From assembly GCF_963853665.1 (NCBI RefSeq), contig NZ_OY970459.1, positions 4,774,001 to 4,838,000 on the forward strand: a stretch of DNA of 64,000 nt, written 5' to 3'. Shown here piece by piece: positions 47,942-57,554 of the stretch (positions within the stretch are counted from its first letter, which is position 1; every line of letters starts with the position of its first letter). The notes under the pieces were generated by a model. It was not told the DNA's origin, did no database searches, and was given only the letters and a program-made list of their open reading frames with translations. The position numbers were made by a program, and so were the translations under genes. Origin of the DNA: Mycobacterium decipiens (lineage in GTDB: Bacteria; Actinomycetota; Actinomycetes; Mycobacteriales; Mycobacteriaceae).

Positions 47942-48819
47942 TGGCCGACAAACGAACCACCCTCGACGACGCCGTCGCGCAATTGCGTAGCGGCATGACC
48001 ATCGGCATCGCGGGCTGGGGATCGCGGCGAAAACCCATGGCATTCGTGCGCGCCATCCTGCGCTCGGACGTCACCGACCTCACGGTGGTCACCTACGGGG
48101 GTCCTGACCTGGGCCTGCTGTGCTCGGCCGGCAAGGTGCGACGGGTCTACTACGGGTTCGTCTCGCTGGACTCGCCCCCCTTCTACGACCCGTGGTTCGC
48201 CAAGGCGCGCACCAGCGGCGCCATCGAGGCCCGGGAGATGGACGAGGGCATGCTGCGCTGCGGGCTGCAAGCGGCCGCGCAGCGGTTGCCGTTCCTGCCG
48301 ATTCGCGCCGGGTTGGGCAGTTCGGTGCCGGACTTCTGGGAAGGTGAGCTACAGACCGTAACCAGCCCCTATCCGGCCCCCGGCGGCGGCCACGAAACGC
48401 TGATCGCAATGCCAGCTTTGCGCCTGGATGCCGCCGTTGCACACCTCAATCTCGGTGACAGCCAAGGCAATGCCGCATACACCGGCATCGACCCCTACTT
48501 TGACGATCTCTTCCTGATGGCCGCCGAAAAGCGCTTCCTGTCGGTGGAGCGCATCGTCTCCACCGAGGAGCTGGTCAAAGCGGTGCCACCGCAGGCGCTG
48601 CTGGTGAACCGGATGATGGTCGACAAAGTGGTAGAGGCGCCCGGTGGCGCCCACTTCACCACCGCCGCACCGGATTACGGGCGCGACGAGAAGTTCCAAC
48701 GACACTATGCCGAGGCCGCGTCGACAGCGGAGGGCTGGCAGCAATTCGTACAGACCTACCTGTCCGGCAGCGAAGACGACTATCAAGCGGCCGTGCGCGA
48801 CTTCGGAGCATCATCGTGA
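47941..48819 (+). CDS. ipdA: COCHEA-CoA ring-opening hydrolase subunit IpdA
   Basis: A 292-residue class I CoA-transferase-fold alpha subunit, same length as Rv3551. It starts MADKRTTLDDAVAQLRSGMT and has GIAGWGSRRKPMAFVRAIL (about residues 21-39). With IpdB it opens the last steroid ring (ring C) of COCHEA-CoA by a retro-Claisen-like hydrolysis instead of CoA transfer. Its stop overlaps the ipdB GTG by 4 bases, as expected for an obligate alpha2-beta2 complex. Confidence 0.93.
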   Translation: MADKRTTLDDAVAQLRSGMTIGIAGWGSRRKPMAFVRAILRSDVTDLTVVTYGGPDLGLLCSAGKVRRVYYGFVSLDSPPFYDPWFAKARTSGAIEAREMDEGMLRCGLQAAAQRLPFLPIRAGLGSSVPDFWEGELQTVTSPYPAPGGGHETLIAMPALRLDAAVAHLNLGDSQGNAAYTGIDPYFDDLFLMAAEKRFLSVERIVSTEELVKAVPPQALLVNRMMVDKVVEAPGGAHFTTAAPDYGRDEKFQRHYAEAASTAEGWQQFVQTYLSGSEDDYQAAVRDFGASS

Positions 48820-49559
48820 GCACCCGGGCCGAAGTATGCGCCGTCGCCTGCGCCGAGTTATTCAGGGACGCAGGCGAAATCATGATCAGCCCGATGACGA
48901 CCATGGCCTCAGTCGGCGCGCGGCTGGCCCGGCTGACCTTCTCCCCGGACATCCTGCTGACCGACGGCGAGGCGCAGCTGCTGGCGGACACCCCGGCGTT
49001 GGGCAAGACCGGAGCCGTCGAGGGCTGGATGCCGTTCGGCCGGGTTTTCGAGACACTGGCCTGGGGGCGCCGCCACGTGGTGATGGGCGCCAATCAGATT
49101 GACCGCCATGGCAATCAGAACATCTCGGCGTTCGGTCCGCTGCAGCGGCCGACCCGGCAGATGTTCGGCGTCCGGGGCTCGCCTGGCAACACGGTCAATC
49201 ACGCAACCAGCTACTGGGTCGGCAACCATTCGAAACGCGTCTTCTGCGAGGCCGTCGACGTGGTCTCCGGCATCGGCTACGACAAGGTGGACGCCAACAA
49301 TCCAGCGTTTCGGTTCGCGCACGTGTATCGGGTGGTGTCCAACCTCGGGGTGTTCGACTTCGGCGGCCCGAACCGCACCATGCGGGCACTGACCCTGCAC
49401 CCCGGGGTCTATCCCGACGACGTCCACGAGGCCACCTCATTCGAAATCCACGGCCTCGACCAGGCCGCAGAGACCCGGCTCCCTACCGACGACGAACTAC
49501 GCCTGATCCGCGAAATCATCGATCCGAGGGCCCTGCGCGACAAGGAGATACGTTCGTGA
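48816..49559 (+). CDS. ipdB: COCHEA-CoA ring-opening hydrolase subunit IpdB
   Basis: A 247-residue CoA-transferase-fold beta subunit. Segments are AGEIMISPMTTMASVGARLA (about residues 21-40) and GASQID-like MGANQIDRHGNQNISAFGP (about 89-107). Partner of IpdA in opening ring C of COCHEA-CoA. GTG 48816 overlaps ipdA; the stop overlaps the ipdC GTG. The whole echA20-ipdA-ipdB-ipdC block is thus translationally linked and under KstR2. Confidence 0.93.
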   Translation: MSTRAEVCAVACAELFRDAGEIMISPMTTMASVGARLARLTFSPDILLTDGEAQLLADTPALGKTGAVEGWMPFGRVFETLAWGRRHVVMGANQIDRHGNQNISAFGPLQRPTRQMFGVRGSPGNTVNHATSYWVGNHSKRVFCEAVDVVSGIGYDKVDANNPAFRFAHVYRVVSNLGVFDFGGPNRTMRALTLHPGVYPDDVHEATSFEIHGLDQAAETRLPTDDELRLIREIIDPRALRDKEIRS

Positions 49560-50623
49560 GACTGCGCACGCCGCTGACCGAGTTGGTCGGCGTCGAGCAC
49601 CCGGTGGTGCAAACCGGGATGGGCTGGGTGGCAGGGGCCCGGCTAGTGTCGGCCACCGCCAACGCGGGCGGGCTGGGCATCCTGGCGTCGGCCACCATGA
49701 CGCTGGACGAACTGGCGACGGCGATCAAGAAGGTCAAGGCCGCCACCGACAAGCCGTTCGGCGTGAACATCCGTGCCGACGCCGCCGACGCGGGCGACCG
49801 GGTCGAGCTGATGATCCGTGAGGGCGTGCGGGTGGCGTCGTTCGCGCTAGCCCCCAAGCAGGAGCTGATAGCCCGGCTGAAGGAAGCCGGCGCAGTGGTC
49901 ATCCCCTCGATCGGCGCGGCAAAACATGCGCGCAAGGTCGCGGGCTGGGGCGCCGACGCGATGATCGTGCAAGGCGGCGAGGGGGGCGGGCACACCGGGC
50001 CGGTCGCGACGACGCTGTTGTTGCCGTCGGTGCTGGACGCGGTCAAGGACACCGACATCCCGGTGATCGCGGCGGGCGGCTTCTTCGACGGACGTGGGCT
50101 CGCCGCTGCCCTGTGCTACGGCGCCGCCGGGGTGGCGATGGGCACCCGATTCCTGCTCACCTCGGATTCCACCGTGCCCGACGCGGTAAAACGGCGCTAT
50201 CTGGACGCGGCGCTGAACGGCACGGTGGTGACCACACGCGTCGACGGCATGCCGCATCGGGTGCTGCGCACGGGGCTGGTCGAGAAGCTGGAAAGCGGTT
50301 CGCGGGCAAGGGGCTTCACTGCGGCAGTGCGTAATGCCGCAAAGTTCAAGCAGATGTCGCAGATGACCTGGCGGTCGATGCTCCGTGACGGTCTGGCGAT
50401 GCGGCACGGCAAGGAGCTGACCTGGTCGCAGGTGGTGATGGCGGCCAACACCCCGATGCTGCTGAAGGCCGGGCTGGTGGACGGCGACACCGATGCCGGG
50501 GTGCTGGCCTCCGGCCAAGTGGCCGGCATCCTCGAGGACCTGCCGTCCTGCGCCGAGCTGATCGAGTCGATCGTGCGTGACGCCATCACCCAACTGCGGG
50601 CCGCGTCGGCACTGGTGGAGTAG
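49556..50623 (+). CDS. ipdC: FMN oxidoreductase IpdC (nitronate monooxygenase-like)
   Basis: A 355-residue TIM-barrel flavoprotein of the nitronate monooxygenase/enoyl reductase-like family. It has VVQTGMGWVAGARLVSATAN (about residues 16-35), IVQGGEGGGHTGPVATTLLL (about 139-158) and PVIAAGGFFDGRGLAAALCY near 173-192, which form the FMN phosphate site. In M. tuberculosis IpdC acts in the HIP pathway on CoA intermediates that carry ring C and D. Both ends overlap or abut its neighbours. Confidence 0.92.
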   Translation: MRLRTPLTELVGVEHPVVQTGMGWVAGARLVSATANAGGLGILASATMTLDELATAIKKVKAATDKPFGVNIRADAADAGDRVELMIREGVRVASFALAPKQELIARLKEAGAVVIPSIGAAKHARKVAGWGADAMIVQGGEGGGHTGPVATTLLLPSVLDAVKDTDIPVIAAGGFFDGRGLAAALCYGAAGVAMGTRFLLTSDSTVPDAVKRRYLDAALNGTVVTTRVDGMPHRVLRTGLVEKLESGSRARGFTAAVRNAAKFKQMSQMTWRSMLRDGLAMRHGKELTWSQVVMAANTPMLLKAGLVDGDTDAGVLASGQVAGILEDLPSCAELIESIVRDAITQLRAASALVE

Positions 50624-52675
50624 TTGACGCGTGTCGACTACGCTATCGCAGCTATGTCGACCATCGACGCGATAGACCACGCGGTGCCCGAGTCGGCCGC
50701 ACCCCATGCGCTGCCGGATCCGGGTGAGTCGGTACCCAAGCTCGCGCTGCCGACCGTCGGGATCTTCCTTGGCGCACTGACCGCGTTCGTGCTGTCGACG
50801 ATCGGCTATATCGGCGGATGGGTCCCGTCCTGGGTGACGATCCCGGTCAACGCCGCGGTCACCTTCGTGATGTTCACCGTCGTGCATGACGCGTCGCACT
50901 ACTCAATCAGCTCCACGCGCTGGTGCAACGGCCTGCTTGGTCGGCTGGCCTGGCTTTTCGTCGGGCCGGTGGTCGCCTTCCCGGGGTTCGCGTACATCCA
51001 CATCCAGCACCATCGCCATTCCAACGACGACGATCAAGACCCCGACACGTTCGCCTCACACGGCTCGTGGTGGGGACTGCCGTTGCGCTGGGCGATGGTG
51101 GAGTACTTCTACCTCAAGTACTACCTCCCCAGGGCACGCAGCCGGCCCGTCACCGAGATTGCCGAGACGGTGACGATGTTCACGCTGAGCCTGACGGGCC
51201 TGACCGTTGCCATCATCACCGGAAACTTCTGGACTCTGGCCGTCGTCTTCTTGATACCGCAACGCATTGGACTCACGGTGCTCGCATGGTGGTTCGACTG
51301 GCTGCCCCACCACGGGCTGGCGGACACCCAACGCACCGACCGCTACCGCGCGACCCGCAACCGCGTCGGCGCGGAATGGCTGTTCACCCCGGTGCTGCTG
51401 TCGCAGAACTACCACCTGGTGCACCACCTGCATCCGTCGGTACCGTTCTACCGGTACCTGCGTACCTGGCGGCGCAACGAGGAGGCCTACCTACAGCGCA
51501 ACGCCGCGATCTCCACAGTCTTTGGCCAGCAACTCAATCCGGACGAGTACCGGCAGTGGAAGGCGCTGAACGGCAGGCTGGCGCGACTGTTGCCGGTGCG
51601 TATGCCGACTCGTTCGGGCGCCTCGCACGCCGTTGCCCATCGCATCCCGGTCGCCTCCGTGGATCCCATTACCACCGACAGCACCCTGGTGACTTTCGCG
51701 GTCCCGGAAGCATTGCAGGACGCGTTCGCGTTCGAGCCAGGTCAGCACGTGACGGTGCGCACCGACCTGGGCGGCGAAGGCATCCGCCGCAACTACTCCA
51801 TCTGTGCCCCAGCCACCCGGGCCCAATTGCGAATCGCGGTCAAACACATTGCAGGCGGCGCATTTTCAACATTTGTCGCCAACGAACTCAAGGCCGGCGA
51901 CGTGCTTGAACTGATGACCCCGACCGGCCGGTTCGGCACCCCGTTGAATCCACTGAACCGGCGACACTACGTGGGCCTGGTGGCCGGTAGCGGAATCACA
52001 CCGATGCTGTCCATCCTGGCCACCACGCTGGAGATCGAGACCGAAAGCCGGTTCACGCTGATCTATGGCAACCGGACCAAGGAGTCGACCATGTTCCGGG
52101 CCGAACTCGATCGGCTCGAGTCGCGCTACGCCGATCGGCTGGAGATCCTGCACGTGCTGTCCAGCGAGCCGCTGCACACCCCCGAGCTGCGGGGCCGCAT
52201 CGACCGCGAAAAACTCAACCGGTGGCTGACCAACGGGCTGCAACCGGACGACGTGGACGAGTGGTTCATCTGCGGTCCACTTGCCATGACTACCACCGTG
52301 CGCGACACGTTGATCGAGCATTGCGTGGATCCGGATCGGATTCACCTCGAGCTGTTCTTCGGTTACGACACTCGACCGGCCACCGATCGCGGGTATGCGG
52401 CCGCGACCGTCACCTTCACGCTGTCCGGGCAGCAGCAGACGCTGGATCTGGTGCCCGGCGACTCGATCTTGGAAGGCGCGCTGCAGCTACGCGATGACGC
52501 GCCGTACGCCTGCATGGGCGGTGCGTGCGGCACCTGCCGGGCCAAGTTGATCGAGGGTGAGGTGGAGATGGACCACAACTTCGCGCTGGGGCGCGCCGAA
52601 CTCGACGCCGGCTACATTCTGACCTGTCAGTCACACCCGACGACGCCGTTCGTCGCCGTGGACTACGACGCCTGA
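50624..52675 (+). CDS. fdxB: FdxB: desaturase-like membrane domain fused to ferredoxin reductase
   Basis: A 683-residue fusion. The N-terminal part (about residues 40-300) is an integral-membrane fatty acid desaturase/hydroxylase domain with histidine boxes HDASH, HIQHHRHS and HLVHHLH and several hydrophobic helices. The middle is an FAD/NAD ferredoxin-reductase module (RRNYSICAPATRAQ, then GLVAGSGITPMLSILATTLE). The C-terminus is a plant-type 2Fe-2S ferredoxin with CMGGACGTCRAK and a last ligand in LTCQSH. It thus carries its own electron supply for a diiron hydroxylation or desaturation. Substrate unknown. TTG 50624 follows the ipdC stop directly with GGTGGAG upstream; ATG 50654 is the alternative. 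Confidence 0.9.
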   Translation: MTRVDYAIAAMSTIDAIDHAVPESAAPHALPDPGESVPKLALPTVGIFLGALTAFVLSTIGYIGGWVPSWVTIPVNAAVTFVMFTVVHDASHYSISSTRWCNGLLGRLAWLFVGPVVAFPGFAYIHIQHHRHSNDDDQDPDTFASHGSWWGLPLRWAMVEYFYLKYYLPRARSRPVTEIAETVTMFTLSLTGLTVAIITGNFWTLAVVFLIPQRIGLTVLAWWFDWLPHHGLADTQRTDRYRATRNRVGAEWLFTPVLLSQNYHLVHHLHPSVPFYRYLRTWRRNEEAYLQRNAAISTVFGQQLNPDEYRQWKALNGRLARLLPVRMPTRSGASHAVAHRIPVASVDPITTDSTLVTFAVPEALQDAFAFEPGQHVTVRTDLGGEGIRRNYSICAPATRAQLRIAVKHIAGGAFSTFVANELKAGDVLELMTPTGRFGTPLNPLNRRHYVGLVAGSGITPMLSILATTLEIETESRFTLIYGNRTKESTMFRAELDRLESRYADRLEILHVLSSEPLHTPELRGRIDREKLNRWLTNGLQPDDVDEWFICGPLAMTTTVRDTLIEHCVDPDRIHLELFFGYDTRPATDRGYAAATVTFTLSGQQQTLDLVPGDSILEGALQLRDDAPYACMGGACGTCRAKLIEGEVEMDHNFALGRAELDAGYILTCQSHPTTPFVAVDYDA

Positions 52676-52697
52676 GCCCCGCCGGTGCGCCGGGCAG

Positions 52698-55022
52698 CTA
52701 CGACTGCCCGCTGATCCCGTCCTGGCCGAGCAGCACCCCGCTGGCACCACCCGCGCCGACGTTGCCCGCCGTCAGCCCGTCACCACCATTGCCACCGTTA
52801 CCGCCATCACCGATCAGCACCGCCCGGCCGCCGTCACCGCCATCGCCGCCGTCACCGGTGATCCCGCCGGCGCCGCCGGCACCACCGTTACCGCCGTTAC
52901 CGATCAACGCGGATACGCCGCCGGTACCGCCGGCACCCCCGACGGTTGGGTCGGCGCTGCCGGTGCCCGCGCTACCGCCGGTGCCGCCGGCACCACCGCT
53001 CCCGAACAGCCCGCCGCCGTTACCGCCGGCACCGCCGTTCCCGCCGTTGTTGTTGGCGCTGGTGGTGGAGATCCCACCGGCGCCACCGGCACCGCCGGCA
53101 CCGCCGTTCCCGAACAGCCACCCGCCGCTACCGCCGGCCCCACCGGCGCCCCCGCTGCCGTCTGCGGTGTTATCCAAAAAACCGATCGCGCCGGCCCCGC
53201 CGGCACCCCCGGCGCCGCCATTCCCGCCGAGCAGTCCACCGACACCGCCAGTCCCACCGGCCCCACCGTTACCGAGGCCACCGCCGCCGCCGATACCGCC
53301 GGCACCACCGAAACCGAATCCGGCGCCGCTGCCGGCGCCGCCGGCGCCACCGGCGCCACCGAACCCGCCGGCACCGAATGCACCGCCGCCGCCAACACCG
53401 CCGAAACCGAACAACAAGCCGCCGCCCCCGCCGGCACCGCCAGCCCCGCCGGCCCCGAAGCCGCTGGCGCCGCCGAACCCGCCGGCCCCGCCAATGCCGA
53501 TCAGCCCAGCGTTGCCGCCGGCACCGCCGGCCCCGCCAACGGCACCCTCGGAGAGGGGCCCGCTGAAGCCACCGGTTCCGCCGGCGCCGCCCATCCCGAT
53601 CAACAGACCGCCGCGCCCGCCGGCGCCGCCAAGGCCGCCGACCGACACGCCGGGGTCGGTGGGCAATCCGACGCCGGTGCCGCCGACGCCACCAGTCCCG
53701 CCGACCCCGAACAGGCCGGCGTCGCCCCCGGCACCGCCGGTTGCGCCGGGCGCGCCGATCCCGGTGCCGCCCGTCCCGCCGTTACCGCCGTTTCCGCCGA
53801 ACAGTCCGCCGCCACCGCCAGCCCCGCCGATCCCGCCGGCACCGGCACCGCCTTGCCCGCCTCGGGCGCCGGCACCGCCGGGCCCCCAGAGCACGCCACC
53901 GTCGCCACCGGCGCCGCCCTCGCCGCCAACTCCCAAGAAGCCGGTGCCTCCGGTCCCACCTTCCCCGCCGATACCGATCAATCCGGCGTCGCCGCCCGCC
54001 CCGCCGACCCCGCCCGAGGGACCTTGGCCGAACCCGCCGAATCCACCGGCGCCGCCGACCCCGAACAGCCATCCGCCGCGGCCGCCGTCTCCGGCGGCCC
54101 CGCCGACGCTGACTTGGTCCGAGGTGGTGTTGTTCGTGCCGCCGGCCCCGGCGCTCCCGCCGCGGCCGCCGGTGCCGACCACCCCGGCATCGCCGCCGTT
54201 GCCACCGGCGCCCCCGACGTTTTGGCCGGTGCCGCCGCTGCCGCCGACCGCGCCGTCGGCGGCGGAGAGGATGCCGGAGTTGCCGCCGGCCCCGCCCGCC
54301 CCGCCAACACCCGCATTGCCAAGGCCGCCCGCGCCGCCGGGACCGCCAACGCTGAACAGCCGGCCGGCCCCGCCGGCTCCGCCGGCACCCCCGTTGAAGT
54401 CGCCCTCGCCGCCGGCACCGCCGGCACCGCCGGTACCGCCGAGCCACCCGCCGGCCCCGCCGGCCCCGCCGGGTCCGCCGTTGTTCCCAAAGAGGTTGGT
54501 GTCCCCGCCGGCGCCTCCGGCACCGCCATTACCGAACAGCCCGGCATTCCCACCGGCACCGCCACTCTGACCGGCCGCGCCGGACCCGCCGGCCCCGCCG
54601 TTGCCGAACAAAAGCCCGCCGGCCGCGCCGTCTTGGCCGGTCCCCGGGGCTGCGTTGGCCCCGTTGCCGATCAATGGTCGTCCCAGCAGTGCCTGGGTGG
54701 GCGCATTCACCAGATCGAGTAGCGGTTGAAGAACTGCGGCGCCCGCGGCCTCGGCGCTCGCGTATGACCCCCCACCTGAATTCAGGGCCGCGATGAACTG
54801 TTGATGAAACGCGGTCGCTCGGGCGCTCAGCGCCTGATACTCCTGAGCGTGCGAGCCGAACAACGCCGCAATGGCCGCCGACACCTCATCGGCCCCCGCC
54901 GCCAGCAACCCGGTCGTCGGTGCCGCCGCCGCCGCGTTCGCGGCGCTGAGTGCCGACTCAATCCCCGCGAGATCCGTTGCCGCGGCTAGCATCTGCTGCG
55001 GCGCCGCGATCACATAGGACAT
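52698..55022 (-). CDS. PE_PGRS family protein
   Basis: A complete 774-residue PE_PGRS. The PE domain ([20 protein letters not shown], to about residue 95 with the YxxxD/E-type export region) is followed by the linker [20 protein letters not shown] and about 640 residues of GGAGG/GGNGG repeats, ending [11 protein letters not shown]. No frameshift was found. Such proteins are exported by ESX-5 and sit at the cell surface. It lies between fdxB and fadA6, where H37Rv has Rv3555c instead, so it was inserted or replaced that gene. The promoter is expected in the 293-bp gap 55023-55315, in which nothing else was recognised. Confidence 0.9.
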   Translation of the reverse strand: MSYVIAAPQQMLAAATDLAGIESALSAANAAAAAPTTGLLAAGADEVSAAIAALFGSHAQEYQALSARATAFHQQFIAALNSGGGSYASAEAAGAAVLQPLLDLVNAPTQALLGRPLIGNGANAAPGTGQDGAAGGLLFGNGGAGGSGAAGQSGGAGGNAGLFGNGGAGGAGGDTNLFGNNGGPGGAGGAGGWLGGTGGAGGAGGEGDFNGGAGGAGGAGRLFSVGGPGGAGGLGNAGVGGAGGAGGNSGILSAADGAVGGSGGTGQNVGGAGGNGGDAGVVGTGGRGGSAGAGGTNNTTSDQVSVGGAAGDGGRGGWLFGVGGAGGFGGFGQGPSGGVGGAGGDAGLIGIGGEGGTGGTGFLGVGGEGGAGGDGGVLWGPGGAGARGGQGGAGAGGIGGAGGGGGLFGGNGGNGGTGGTGIGAPGATGGAGGDAGLFGVGGTGGVGGTGVGLPTDPGVSVGGLGGAGGRGGLLIGMGGAGGTGGFSGPLSEGAVGGAGGAGGNAGLIGIGGAGGFGGASGFGAGGAGGAGGGGGLLFGFGGVGGGGAFGAGGFGGAGGAGGAGSGAGFGFGGAGGIGGGGGLGNGGAGGTGGVGGLLGGNGGAGGAGGAGAIGFLDNTADGSGGAGGAGGSGGWLFGNGGAGGAGGAGGISTTSANNNGGNGGAGGNGGGLFGSGGAGGTGGSAGTGSADPTVGGAGGTGGVSALIGNGGNGGAGGAGGITGDGGDGGDGGRAVLIGDGGNGGNGGDGLTAGNVGAGGASGVLLGQDGISGQS

Positions 55023-55315
55023 GTGAACCTCCCAATGCGTGTCAGACAAAGGCGCGCCCACCCGGCGATCGCGCAGCCACGTCAATTGGTTAGTGGTAAC
55101 AGTAACAATGGGCGCGAATCGGCGTGGGACTTTGACCGCTCGGCTTAGCGCCGAGGTCACAGCCATGCCGCACCAGCCCGCTGGTTCGCCGTCCGCTCGA
55201 TGCCAAACGCAGCACAGCCGCCCGGGTAGCCGACCTCGTGGAGCGAAGGCAACGCTCGTTCCGGAATCGCCTTCGCGGCCAAAGCTTCCGAAGCCAGGAA
55301 GGGCCGCGCGAGCGG

Positions 55316-56464
55316 CTAGAGCCGCTCGATAATGGTGACGTTGGCGGTGCCGCCGCCCTCGCACATCGTCTGCAGCCCATAGCGGCCGCCGGTGCGCTCG
55401 AGCTCGTTGAGCATCGTGGTGAACAGCTTGGCCCCGGTGGCGCCCAGCGGATGCCCCAGCGCGATCGCGCCGCCGTTGGGGTTTACCTTCTCCGGGTCGG
55501 CCTTGATTTCCTTGAGCCAGGCCAGCACGACGGGCGCGAACGCTTCGTTGATCTCGACGGTGGCGATGTCGTCGATGCAGAGCCCGGTCTTTTCCAACGC
55601 GTAGCGGGTGGCCGGGATGGGCCCGGTGAGCATTAGCACCGGGTCGGCGCCCCGCGCGCTGATGTGATGGATGCGAGCGCGCGGGGTCAGCTTGTGTTCT
55701 TTGACGGCTCGCTCCGACGCCAGCAGCACCGCGCTGGCACCGTCGGAGATTTGACTGGCCAGGGCGGCGGTCAGCCGGCCGCCCTCGGTGAGTGTCTTCA
55801 GCCCCGCCATCTTTTCCAGCGACGTCTCGCGCGGCCCCTCGTCGCCGCGGAAATCACCGATCGGCACGATCTCGTCGTCGAAATGTCCTGCCCGGATTGC
55901 CGATAGCGCGCGCTGGTGGCTGGTCAGCGCGAACTGCTCCATCTCCTCGCGGGACAGATTCCACCGTTGGGCGATCAGCTCCGCGCCGCGGAACTGCGAG
56001 ATCTCCTGGTCGCCGTAGCGGTGCTGCCAGCCCGTCGACTCGGCGGTCGGAGAGGTGAAGCCGAACTGCTTGCCGACCTCCATCGCCGACGCGATCGGGA
56101 TCTGGCTCATGTTCTGGATGCCGCCGGCCAGGATAAAGTCAGCCGTTCCGGCCATGATTGCCTGTGCGCCAAAGGAAATCGCCTGCTGACTGGAACCACA
56201 TTGACGGTCTACGGTGACGCCCGGAACCTCCTCCGGGTAACCCGCCGCCAGCCACGCCAGCCGGCCGATGTTCCCGGCCTGCCCACCGAGGGCATCCACG
56301 CAACCCACCACCACGTCGTCGACAGCGTTCGGGTCCACGTCGACGCGTTCGAACAAACCGTGGAACACGCTCGCCCCCAGATCGATTGGGTGCACTCCGG
56401 CCAGCGCTCCGTTGCGCTTGCCGACCGCGCTTCGCACGGCATCAACGACGTACGCCTGGGGCAT
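55316..56464 (-). CDS. fadA6: HIP-pathway 3-ketoacyl-CoA thiolase FadA6
   Basis: A 382-residue thiolase. Nucleophilic cysteine in [18 protein letters not shown] (about residues 86-103), catalytic His in [13 protein letters not shown], and second Cys in [18 protein letters not shown] at the C-terminus. In M. tuberculosis FadA6 cleaves the terminal thiolase substrate of HIP degradation made after IpdAB. The start [17 protein letters not shown] is set at ATG 56464; the upstream frame overlaps kstR2. It follows kstR2 by one base on the same strand, so repressor and enzyme are co-transcribed. Confidence 0.94.
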   Translation of the reverse strand: MPQAYVVDAVRSAVGKRNGALAGVHPIDLGASVFHGLFERVDVDPNAVDDVVVGCVDALGGQAGNIGRLAWLAAGYPEEVPGVTVDRQCGSSQQAISFGAQAIMAGTADFILAGGIQNMSQIPIASAMEVGKQFGFTSPTAESTGWQHRYGDQEISQFRGAELIAQRWNLSREEMEQFALTSHQRALSAIRAGHFDDEIVPIGDFRGDEGPRETSLEKMAGLKTLTEGGRLTAALASQISDGASAVLLASERAVKEHKLTPRARIHHISARGADPVLMLTGPIPATRYALEKTGLCIDDIATVEINEAFAPVVLAWLKEIKADPEKVNPNGGAIALGHPLGATGAKLFTTMLNELERTGGRYGLQTMCEGGGTANVTIIERL

Positions 56465-56465
56465 T

Positions 56466-57083
56466 TCAGACTCCTTCTTTCCGCTTTTGATCCACCGTGA
56501 TCCCGCCAAGAACGATGGCCAGGTATTGCTGACCCACCTGCGCCGCGGTGAGCGGCCCGCCCGGTTGATACCAGCGCACCGACACCCAGGTGGTGTCACG
56601 GATGAAACGGTAGACCAGGTCCACGTCCAGGTCGGGCCGGAAATAGCCCTCCTCGATGCCCTGATTGAGCACGTCGACCCACATCTTGCGCTGCTGCTTG
56701 TTCAGGTCTTCCAGATAGGAGAACCGGGGCTGCGACGACAGCCGTTGCGCCTCGTCCTGATAGATGACGACCTGCGCGTGCCGATGCTCGATCGCCTCGA
56801 AGGAGGCCATGAACAATCCCTTGAGTCGCTCCAGCGGATTGGCATTGCCGCCCACGATTTCGCGATACCGGGCGAACAGCCAGTCCAGGAAGCCGCGCAT
56901 CAGTTCGTCGACCATCTCCTCCTTGGAGGCGAAGTGGTGGTACAGGCTGCCGGACAGAATGCCGGCACCGTCAGCGATGTCGCGCACGGTGGTCGCGCGG
57001 AGGCCGCGCTCGGCGAACATCGTTGCGGCGAGCTCGAGCAGCTCGTTTCGCCGGCTATTGACCTGACCGGTCACTCGATCCAC
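56466..57083 (-). CDS. kstR2: TetR-family repressor KstR2
   Basis: A 205-residue TetR regulator that represses the genes for HIP (ring C/D) catabolism and is released by HIP-CoA. The DNA-binding helix-turn-helix is in TTVRDIADGAGILSGSLYHH (about residues 31-50), followed by FASKEEMVDELM, typical of TetR. The ligand domain matches M. tuberculosis KstR2; the C-terminus carries about five extra residues (VDQKRKEGV). Its own operator lies at 57099-57112, 16 bp upstream, so it is autoregulated. Co-transcribed with fadA6. Confidence 0.95.
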   Translation of the reverse strand: MDRVTGQVNSRRNELLELAATMFAERGLRATTVRDIADGAGILSGSLYHHFASKEEMVDELMRGFLDWLFARYREIVGGNANPLERLKGLFMASFEAIEHRHAQVVIYQDEAQRLSSQPRFSYLEDLNKQQRKMWVDVLNQGIEEGYFRPDLDVDLVYRFIRDTTWVSVRWYQPGGPLTAAQVGQQYLAIVLGGITVDQKRKEGV

Positions 57084-57098
57084 CCGACCAGCCTATCA

Positions 57099-57112
57099 AC
57101 CAAGCGCTTGCT
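57099..57112. promoter_or_regulatory. KstR2 operator upstream of kstR2-fadA6
   Basis: ACCAAGCGCTTGCT matches AnCAAGnnCTTGnT. It lies 16 bp before the kstR2 start and gives autoregulation. In H37Rv PPE64 lies on the other side; here that gene is only a remnant. Confidence 0.9.
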
Positions 57113-57189
57113 CGGCTAGCTGCGGCCGCTGCCGCCCACCTGCCATGGCCGCAGTTTCGGCAATGTCGTGAATATTTCATGTCGGACCC

Positions 57190-57515
57190 AGTGGCACCCG
57201 AATCCGAATCCGAATCCGAATCCGTGACCGTTGGGGGCTACCATCGACACCGGCCTGCCCAACTCAGGCTTTAACAACACAGGTACCGGGGTCTCCGACC
57301 CTTCAGCACTCCCGGCGGCGCCGGCGCTAGCTTTGTCTTTGGCTTTTTCAACACAATCAGCGGCGGCACCGCACAGAACACCTTTAGCTCGGGCTCGGAA
57401 ACACACCGCCGCCCCGGGCGTCTTTGGCCTCGGGGTGAGCGGCTTCAACTCGGGCTTGTTCAACATGGGTACCGGCGTATCGGGCTTATTGAACCTCAAT
57501 CGGCTGTTGCCATAA
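57190..57515 (+). pseudogene. Remnant of a PPE-MPTR gene (PPE64 position)
   Basis: Plus-strand reading gives TGLPNSGFNNTGTGVSDP from about 57250, then GGAGASFVFGFFNTISGG in a second frame, then GVFGLGVSGFNSGLFNMGTG in the first frame, ending before TAA 57515. These are MPTR pentapeptide-type repeats of PPE proteins. Frameshifts divide them and no PPE domain is present. A run of four CGAATC hexamers precedes it at about 57200-57223. H37Rv has PPE64 in this place, so this is probably its decayed ortholog. Confidence 0.78.
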
Positions 57516-57554
57516 CTGATCAGTAGGCGGGCTCGCGCGTGCGCGAAGACTCGG

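Noticed and set aside
52762..54570. 602-codon Pro-rich frame opposite the second PE_PGRS
   Set aside because: Mirror image of PGRS codon usage, no start context or homology.
57200..57223. CGAATC hexamer run as an iteron or origin
   Set aside because: Only four units inside a PPE-MPTR remnant; best read as a microsatellite in decayed sequence.
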